Assembly (NCBI RefSeq): GCF_024763615.1
Contig: NC_077222.1
Location: forward strand, 2,170,001-2,234,000
Reading direction: 5' to 3'
DNA: 64,000 nt
Source of the DNA: Phlebotomus papatasi
Lineage: Eukaryota > Arthropoda > Insecta > Diptera > Psychodidae
Position 1 is the first letter of the stretch. Each line of letters opens with the position of its first letter. Below are positions 56,836 through 64,000 of the stretch, in pieces. The notes beneath the pieces were generated by a model. It had not been told where the DNA came from. It ran no database searches and was given only the letters and a program-made list of their open reading frames with translations. The position numbers and the translations under genes are program-made.

Positions 56836-57211
56836 TCGGTCTGCTTCATTAGCAATACGAAGACCTTTTAAAAGGGACTAGGTTTTCTAAAATCTGTTGA
56901 AAAATACGAAAAAATGACCTGTGGGGGAATTCTGTAATAGTATAACAACGTCATATAAAAATTTTTATGAACCAAAAATTTAAAAAAATAATTGAATATA
57001 CAATTAATATCAAGTATTGAGAGCTTTAGAGAGCCACTTGAAATATTCAATATTCTCATTTTCTCAAATGAATAAGTCGGAAGTACCTAATGGTGAGTTA
57101 TCGATAGCCTGTGCAATGTACTGTACCTGTGTAGCTGACAATGATGATGATGATGATCATTCTCTCAAATTTATCACGAAATTTTTGTCATATGACATTG
57201 TCATATCGTTA

Positions 57212-58302
57212 CTCTGAAAGAAATAATTTGCAAAAGGGTGTAAAAGGGTGCAAAAATCGATTAATTTTGGAGATGAATTTCGAATTAAACGAAAAATTTG
57301 CAATTGGGTGCAAAAATTTGCAATTTGGCAAATATTTGCCAATTATTGCCTCCCTTTGCAAATTTTTGCAAATTTTTACCTCCGAATGAGCACTATAGTA
57401 GCGCCATCTGTGGTGAAACACCATAAATATGATTTGGCATTCTTGTCTGCCGCATTAACACAAAATCGACGTACACATACTCTTAATGAAAATGTTAATT
57501 GCATTTTTCAATTTTTACTCCACTACCACCGTAGACACTTTTTTTTCAAAAACTTTTCACTTTATCTATTATTTACCTAATTTCTTAGCAAATTTTGCCC
57601 ATTTTTCTGCATTTAAACACTGACATTTGCAAGAATTTTTGTCGTCGGACTATTACTGAATGAACCATCCAACACGTCAAAAATTTTTGCATTGGCATGC
57701 AACCTCGCGAACAAATCTATCAAATATCTCACTATTTAGGTCTTTTCATCACAAAATATTTGTCACACAACACTCCAAAGACCTGAGCAAACTTCTGAAC
57801 CACAAAATTTCATTTTCCCAAAAAAATATTTATCAATTTTCCTGCAAAACACTGCTTAATTTTCACCTTATTTCGGTCGGCACCGTGTTTTTGTGAATCA
57901 CAACACAAATCTCTACCGTAGGAGCTTTTCCTCCCATTTTCCACTATTACAGTAATTGAGAAAACACGCGAAAACTATCACCACTTTGCGAATTAACTGC
58001 ACTGTGAAACTGTGAATTATTATTATTTTGTCTGCCATTTGACAATTCTGAGCGACACTGGAACTGGACTGGAAGACACTGGAAATTGCTTATTTTACCG
58101 CATGCAAAATGGCAAACTTTTGCATCCTTTTGCATCCTTTTGCAAAACAAAGTTGATTGAATTCGAATTGACCAAAAAATCGATTGAAATTAATCGATTT
58201 TTGCAAAAAAGTCGATTGGAGCCAGGGTTACTACCCTTTTGGTTAATTACATGGAGTGGGTGTTCTCCTTTTGCATCCTTTTGCAAATTATTTTTTTCAG
58301 AG
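57212..58302. mobile_element. 1091-bp nested element CTCTGAAA(G/A)AAATAATTTG
   Basis: Ends CTCTGAAAGAAATAATTTGC and the inverse of 'aaattatttttttcagag' are flanked by TA. Subterminal direct units 'caaaaggrtg(t/c)' repeat at both ends, and TCGATTAAT/ATTAATCGA blocks pair. The long frames at 57209-58505 trace these arms and are not genes. Confidence 0.8.
57398..57414 (-). promoter_or_regulatory. insect CTCF-like motif
   Basis: Plus 'tagcgccatctgtgg'; on the minus strand CCACAGATGGCGCTA contains AGATGGCGC, the core known for Drosophila CTCF. Located inside a transposon. A single motif match is weak evidence for binding. Confidence 0.35.
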
Positions 58303-58349
58303 TATAGAATTCCCCTACTGGACGACTTCCAAAGTCGGAATTCAGTTGT

Positions 58350-58536
58350 CGAAACGTTCCTGCCTTCGAATAATGTGAATTTTTTTATCTTCCCTATAAT
58401 TATCATGTGATTATTAATAATTGACAATAAGCTAACTAATAAATTAATAGAAATGTGTATGTCTCTTAGGAAAAATAAAAGAAAATTCACATTATTCGAA
58501 GGCATGAACGTTCGAAGGGAGTGTACTTTCCCCTAT
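58350..58536. mobile_element. hairpin MITE TAGGGGAAAGT, GAACGTTC subfamily, copy 2
   Basis: 'gccttcgaataatgtgaatt' and 'attcacattattcgaaggca' pair perfectly. The left outer end is truncated and adjoins the preceding element. Confidence 0.75.
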
Positions 58537-58539
58537 TCA

Positions 58540-60230
58540 TTCCTGCGCCCTATTTATGCAATTATTTTTATTAAAAGTAAGTAAAAATTTACATTTTAAT
58601 CTTATTTAATTATATTTCCGTTTTGTTATATTGATTTATTGGATTATTTCTACCCTAATACTCTCCAATATGCTGCAATTATTTTAATAGCAATCCATTT
58701 TGGCTGTTAATTTAAATTTACTCCTCTTTTTGACTGTAAACAAATCAAGAGGTTACAATTCTAAATTACACGTAAATAAACCCGTATTATATCAACATGC
58801 AATGTATTCTAACTTTGGTGTACAGCCCTGAATGACTGTCAAATAGATTAGTGTGATCTTTATTCTGCCACCTTTTCATGATGGTGTGTCTTTGAACTTT
58901 GGAGATGAAGCTACATTTGTGGGAAAATGGATGCAAATCAATTAAATTAATCAGTCTCCTAATCAATACCTTTCCATCCACTCTACTTCCTCATATTCTC
59001 GAATTAGGAAGCCCCCTTGGGGATTTCGCTGAAACGAAAATGTCGATACTTGGGAATACTTATTCTTGTGATTTACATTGAAGTGAGCAATAATCTAACG
59101 TCCTCAGTGGAAATGTATAATATATTTCATATGTCCGCCAATTTTGCACATACATCGAAAGGATGTGGTGATTTATTTCTATAGCAATAAATCAACTTGA
59201 AAAAATATCGTCTTTTGGAGTTCTCTTACCGCATCCCCCTTTTCCCTTGGCCCAAACTTGGCACATTGACAAAAATATATATACACTGGAGAAAGGAAAA
59301 GAAAAAAAAGAATCTTTTACAAAAATCCCAATAAGTTATACATGGGGTGTAAGAAAAGCTTTCTCGTCTTCTCAGCTTCTTCTTTTTTTTCCATCCGTGG
59401 TTAATGCACTATGGGAAAGATTTTTGGGTGGGCGAACATTTTATATTTAGGCAAAGTGTGATTAATCACAATTTATTTTTCCCCGTTCCAAAAGAAATCT
59501 GCTGTAAATTATCTCCTAAAGACAGTGAATTGTCATTTAATCAGAGCATCATCATTTAATTGCAAAAAACGCTTAGAGACAGTTTAAATTTTAAGTTTTT
59601 CTTTTTTTTTGGTAACCTGAGCACTTTTTCACTGTCCAAATTAATATATGGGCCAATAAAAAAAAATGACAAAATCTAAACTAGTGTAAATTGTGATGTA
59701 GCAGTTGATATATACCATTATGCGAACTTAATACTGTGGCATAATGACGATAGCAATACACTGGTGATTTTAATTAAATGACCACAGGCAGATATTATAA
59801 TGATAATTTGCAAGTGTTCATTCTATCTCATACATATGTTAATTATATTGTGCGCTATCATGTCATGGATTATGTTTCTCGCAAAAAGAGCGCATTGGAT
59901 CTGCTGTATGGGTCTATGGTCTAAATGACGAGACTAGATTAGTTTGCATAACTAATATCATATTTTACGCAAGATATCAATATTAATTTATAGAGCCCAC
60001 TCCTTCCATTTGATAAAAGTATCTTTTGTGATAAAATTTATTTGACTTAAAGAGGGTGAATTGGGAATAAATTATAAGATAGTTCAATGTTCCAATAGGA
60101 TTTTTACCCCTTTAAGGATCAGACGCTTTTCACTAACTGAAAATCAACGATAAAAGATTTAAAGAATACTCGAAGTCATGAGATAGGGATCGCATTCCAA
60201 AATTCAAAACGACGAATTTTCAAAATGTTT
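58540..60230. other. single-copy-looking DNA, no gene recognised
   Basis: No inverted-repeat element found. Short frames not supported. Confidence 0.4.
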
Positions 60231-60468
60231 ACCTTGGTATGAATTCCGAGATTGTGAGTTTATCACGTGATAAATTCACCGATCTGAGATCGTCTTAGCT
60301 AAGTGTTTAAAAAAAAACTTTCCCAAATATTATCTAGTAAATTCTGGAATATCGTGAATGTTTCACGTGACACTTAGTATGAAAAGCTCACGAAATACTC
60401 ACTAAAGGCGATCTAACAGCTGTGAATTTATCACGTGAAAAACTCATGAATTTCAGAATTCACCCTCC
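60231..60468. mobile_element. MITE CCTAGG(GG)TGAATTCTGA, copy 2
   Basis: Matches 56328-56561 throughout, including 'gaatttatcacgtgaaaaac' and 'cgtgaatgtttcacgtgaca'. Confidence 0.8.
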
Positions 60469-60857
60469 CTGGACTACCTCCAAAACATACCCGAAAATAA
60501 AAGAAATCATTGGAACGGGTTTTCAAAAAATCTCAAAAAACATTGTTTTAGAGGGGAAAGAGGGTGGGAGAAAAGAAGCACAAATTCCCCTACACAATAC
60601 AGACTCAAGGAGGGGAGGGGTCACCAAATACCGGAAGTTGGTATCTCTCACCGTTTAGCTTCCAGCTTGAAAAAATATATACCACCAATAAATAGAAATA
60701 TTCGAACGAAATGCATCATTTAGGAGTACTCTATCGATTTATTACCGATTCAAAGAGATGCAGCCCGGTTGGAAATTTAGGACCTTTTCAAAACATCCGA
60801 ATTCAAGAAAATTGGTTGGAAAATAGACCCTCTAACGTAATTAAACTTTCAAAAAAT

Positions 60858-60905
60858 CCAAAATGAGGAATTTTCCGGTCATATGTGTCTATGGACGAAA
60901 TATTC
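60858..60905 (-). mobile_element. fragment matching the Tc1-like transposase region
   Basis: 'ttccggtcatatgtgtctat' and 'ggacgaaatattc' match 62177-62210 in the same orientation. Probably a piece of a second, mostly lost, copy. Confidence 0.6.
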
Positions 60906-61018
60906 ACCTAGGCTCTCTCCAAAACCTATCTAAAATTAATAAAATCATTGAAACTTAGCAATTCTGCAAACTCTGTTTGCAAAATTGCATTGGCATTTAT
61001 AAAGTCCCGCAGTTCCAG

Positions 61019-61085
61019 TACAGTACCGTTCAAAACATTAAATACACCCTTCGTAAGTTTAAATACACCTGGTTTGGACCGGGAA
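61019..61085 (+). mobile_element. Tc1-like terminal sequence
   Basis: 'cagtaccgttcaaaacatta' followed by 'aatacaccc…aaatacacc' resembles the ends of Tc1-type elements. It may be the terminus of the element that carries the transposase pseudogene 0.8 kb downstream, but the opposite terminus was not found. Confidence 0.4.
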
Positions 61086-61410
61086 AACGCTGTAATATCC
61101 AGTTCTATTGACTAAAATACTTTTATATATAAACCTAGTTTTAAACAAAATTTGAGTAAATACATGGGCTAAAAAAAATATAAATTTGAGGATCAGTCAA
61201 AAATTAGCCTTTTGGACAAAAATGAAAATTTTGGCCCCACATAGTAAAACAGATCTAATCTTTTAATAATCATTAAATATAAGCTAAATACTATTTTTAA
61301 ATATTACTTAAGAGTAAGAAAAACTAAAAATTATGCCGAGGGAATATTTTTGGTATGGATTGTGGTCGGTTTCCGTTGTGATCTGTTTTGGAAGGGGTTT
61401 CTTCTTTAAT

Positions 61411-61670
61411 GGCTCCAGCACACCTTTTAGATCAGGAAAATTTCATAATGTCGAAATTCGAAACCCTTTCTTTCTCACATGTTTTGCATATGACAATCTC
61501 ATTTTTTCGCATACAAAACTCGATTGAGCTAAATTGAATTTGGAGTGATGTTTAAGAGAAGAAGAAGAGTGCGAGAGAATGAGATAGACATATTCAAAAC
61601 GTGTGAGAAAGAAAGGGATCCGAATTTCGATTTCATGCAATTTTCCTGATCTAAAAGGTGTGCCGGAGGC
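61411..61670. mobile_element. MITE GGCTCCAGCACACC, copy 3
   Basis: Clean ends 'ggctccagcacaccttttag' and 'ctaaaaggtgtgccggaggc'. Lies between the Tc1-like terminus and the transposase pseudogene. Confidence 0.87.
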
Positions 61671-61796
61671 ATAAATATTAAAATTTCCAGCCCAAATTCT
61701 ATTTTTCATATATTTTTATTATTTTTCAAATTGCTTCTTATTATTGTCGCAATTTTATTTCTTCTATTTCATTTTTTTTAAAGATGAATAAAATCA

Positions 61797-62222
61797 TCAA
61801 ATTACGTTCTCCTCGAAGAATCTTCCTTTAGCTTTGATAAGCGCTCCACAGATTCGGGGCATCCTGTTGATCAATTTCTCCAAAATGTCAGAAGGAAACT
61901 CTGTCTACGCATCCTGAAGTGCTTCCACCATGGTCTGAACTAATGTCGGCGCCTTCTCTAGAACCTTCTGGTCGAGAAAATCCTAGAGAATTTCAATAAG
62001 GTTACAATCGGGTGATTGGGGTGGCCAATGCATGTAATTTAAGACCCTACGTTTCTCTTTCTCAAGAAGGAAACCTCTACAAAGCTTTGAAGAATGCTTG
62101 GGGTCGTTATCCTCTTGAAAAAGAAATCCATGCCGGATAAGCCGACTGCATTCGAAAAGTCCAAAATGGCGAAATTTCCGGTCATATGTGTCTATGAACG
62201 AAATGTTCGGTGACCCTCCCAC
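61797..62222 (-). pseudogene. Tc1/mariner transposase, C-terminal remnant
   Basis: In one frame, 141 residues plus stop cover the end of the DDE catalytic domain: FQEDNDPKHSSKL (second catalytic Asp), then HWPPQSPDCNLIE (catalytic Glu), then the C-terminal tail with EKLINRMPRICGALIKAKG. These blocks are diagnostic of Tc1-like transposases (cut-and-paste at TA). 38 residues separate the Asp of DN and the Glu, against 34 in classical Tc1. Two in-frame TAG codons replace residues that are Trp in relatives (IEIL*D and LQDA*TEF), and the N-terminal DNA-binding half is missing, so the copy is dead. No frameshift is needed across the 141 residues. Confidence 0.92.
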
Positions 62223-62289
62223 AAGTCAACATTCTCTACCAAATTTTTTACATAAATAAAATGTGTTTGGATGTATTTGGTATCCAACT

Positions 62290-63475
62290 TTTAATCATTT
62301 TCATTTGAATTTTAAGCATGGTGAGCAATGGTAATTTTTTTAGATTGCTGTTCCCACTATTCGCCAGGATTTTCCAAGGATTTACAGCGATCAAGTAAAT
62401 TTGGTTTTGAATATTAATAAAATAAATGGGTTGATAAAATCACGATTAGGAACAAAGAAACAACGGTAGAGATTATGTCATATGATCGTACAGGTAAAAT
62501 TAATTACGTTTACCTTTGGAAGACGTATTTTGTCTAGGTATGAACCTAACTTTTTCCGTTTTTTTTTTAAATTTCTTTTTTATGATCAATCTTATGGTTT
62601 GAGTAACTAAATTATATAATTATAAGGTTGTATTCTATTTAAAAATAGGAAAAATGCCATATTTTTTAGATGCCCCAATTCAAAAGTACCCCATTTCTTT
62701 CTCCCTGTCAAAGGGGTCAAAGGAATGACTCATATGAATGACCCCGTGTCAGTAAAAATGTGATTGCGTTACCCCTTGACTATTTTTTTATTCTAAAAAG
62801 TGGAGCTCAAAATGAAAACTCAGCTAAAAATCGAGCTTAATTAATGTGTAAAAATTTAATACACGCAGTTCTATAGTTTTTATTTAGATTTTGTTGATAT
62901 AAATCACTAATATTAAGATTGAGACAGGCCGCTAGAAAGCTAAGGAGACCCACAAACGTGTATCCTATCTAAAGCTTGTAATGCGTTTAAGATTCCTAGA
63001 ACATTCCTACGTGATATATTAAAGAGATATGTTTAAAATTAAATTGTACTCGTAGAGAATTTTATATAGTATTCTTGAGTATTATAGTAAGTGTGAGATA
63101 GATAATTGTAGCTTCCACTAGTCAGACAGGTCGTTTTTTTTATCATCATCAGCAGAGAAGATTATTATTTTAAATCCTCCGAAACTGACAGGTTTAAAAA
63201 TTAATACGGCTTAATAAAGTTGTATGGTTGTACATTATTTGGAGTATGCATCAGAAAAATTGCATAAATTTAATGAAAAAGAAAACAAAGAAAATTAAAA
63301 TATCTACATTATTAAATATTATAATACATAGTGAGTCAATAGAACAGCAACATTTGAAAGTGGCTGTATTTTTTTATTTGAAAATGAAATTTATTGACGT
63401 AAACGAAAAAAAAGTCAGAAAATAGTCAACATTTGAGACTCTATTTAAAATTTTGAATAAAATCGCTTTTGGAAT
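62290..63475. other. no gene recognised
   Basis: Includes the dispersed repeat end at 62621-62695 (partner 4788-4856). Otherwise unassigned. Confidence 0.4.
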
Positions 63476-63478
63476 GAA

Positions 63479-63718
63479 TAAGGTAAAGTACCCTTACTCG
63501 ACCGGGTTCCTCTATTCGACCGGTGGGTCAATTTTTTAATATTTGATGGTGAATTTCATCTATTTCTATGAATTTGTCACTGATTCGTATTATTTAAAGA
63601 ATAATTGACCTATTAATGTTAGATCATATACAAAATATTATAGCAAATATAATTAAATTGAATAAATAAATCTACCGGTCGAATAGAGGAACCGGTCGAA
63701 TAAAGGGTACCTTACCTT
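63479..63718. mobile_element. hairpin MITE AGGTAAAGTACCC, 240 bp
   Basis: 'aggtaaagtacccttactcg' plus 'accgggttcctctattcgac' and the inverse near 63672-63718 form about 55 bp of terminal pairing. TA flanks are present. Confidence 0.85.
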
Positions 63719-63836
63719 AATAGCCCTGTGTTAATAAATGAACGCATCTCATGCTGCCCGAACCCGAAGATGAGACTCCGGCATGTGAATCTATTCAAGA
63801 TGAAGGGCTGCCTTCAGCGGATTGAGTAGCACTGTA

Positions 63837-64000
63837 GTGTACTCAAGTGCTTCTACATAATTGACTTTTCTTTACATTGGTTCTTGTCACGACTATTTTG
63901 GTGGTTTTGGAATACGATGGCGAGGACTGGAAAACACAGTCGAGTCGGGACAGGAACCAACAGAAAAAAAGTCGATAATGCAGAAGCACTTGAGAACACC
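63837..64000. mobile_element. inverted-repeat element cut by window end
   Basis: 'tgtactcaagtgcttctaca' … 'ggttcttgtcacgac' pairs with 'gtcgggacaggaacc' … 'gcagaagcacttgagaaca'. The right terminus is just at or beyond the last base. Confidence 0.7.

Larger units (their letters stand above)
56922..58318. mobile_element. hairpin MITE GGGGAATTCTGTAA, copy 2, interrupted
   Basis: Left 'gggggaattctgtaatagta' with 'gtcatat'; right 'tatagaattcccct'. 'gacattgtcatatcgtta' just before the insert pairs with the left part. Confidence 0.65.

Noticed and set aside
57248..57580. 110-codon frame, plus strand
   Set aside because: Within the 1091-bp non-autonomous element; low-complexity translation from 'ttgcaaaa' repeats.
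58012..58505. Overlapping 132- and 136-codon frames on opposite strands
   Set aside because: They lie on the inverted arms of nested MITEs and are mirror shadows of each other.
1..64000. Bacterial, organelle or viral origin of the window
   Set aside because: No dense coding, operons, rRNA, organelle genes or viral proteins; the repeat content is typical of an insect nuclear genome.

Overview
This window looks like gene-poor nuclear DNA from an insect, most likely a fly. The evidence is high AT content, no prokaryotic gene layout, no long open frames, insect-style core promoter letters at one site, a tRNA-derived SINE with an ATT-repeat tail, a decayed Tc1-like transposase, and very many short non-autonomous transposons with TA, TTAA or longer target duplications. 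A nematoceran fly such as a sand fly is a guess that I cannot test without a database. I find no complete recognisable host gene, so the window is either an intergenic desert or the inside of one or more very large introns.

The dominant content is layered inverted-repeat (MITE-like) elements, more than 40 copies or fragments in about 20 families. Several sit inside others, and some insertions can be dated against an uninterrupted copy in the same window. Main landmarks are: two 525-bp piggyBac-type MITEs (5521-6045 and 37758-38282); a three-layer nest at 13981-15600; a 1.1-kb element inside another hairpin MITE (56922-58318); a near-perfect 782-bp palindrome (23555-24336); two fold-back elements built from 15-bp repeats; a 94-bp inverted repeat with a possible hammerhead-like core (36995-37311); and a Tc1-like transposase pseudogene (61797-62222, minus).

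Two satellite-like blocks stand out. The one at about 18130-19910 has a roughly 160-bp unit that each time carries GGGGCGTGG and alternates two unit types. The one at about 8570-10150 is an older, diverged array of roughly 115-230 bp units. Between the repeat-rich parts are blocks of single-copy, non-coding-looking DNA (for example 20000-21450, 30110-31450, 35700-36900, 40630-42280, 45000-46820, 48490-50020 and 58540-60230).

Possible host-gene traces are weak: open frames at 723-1031, 1960-2166 and 55379-55666, a degraded coding segment at 40051-40395 (minus), and a candidate TATA-less promoter with a short first exon at 28883-28978. Every family assignment rests on sequence read by eye. Element boundaries are accurate to a few bases where a target duplication is stated, and approximate elsewhere.
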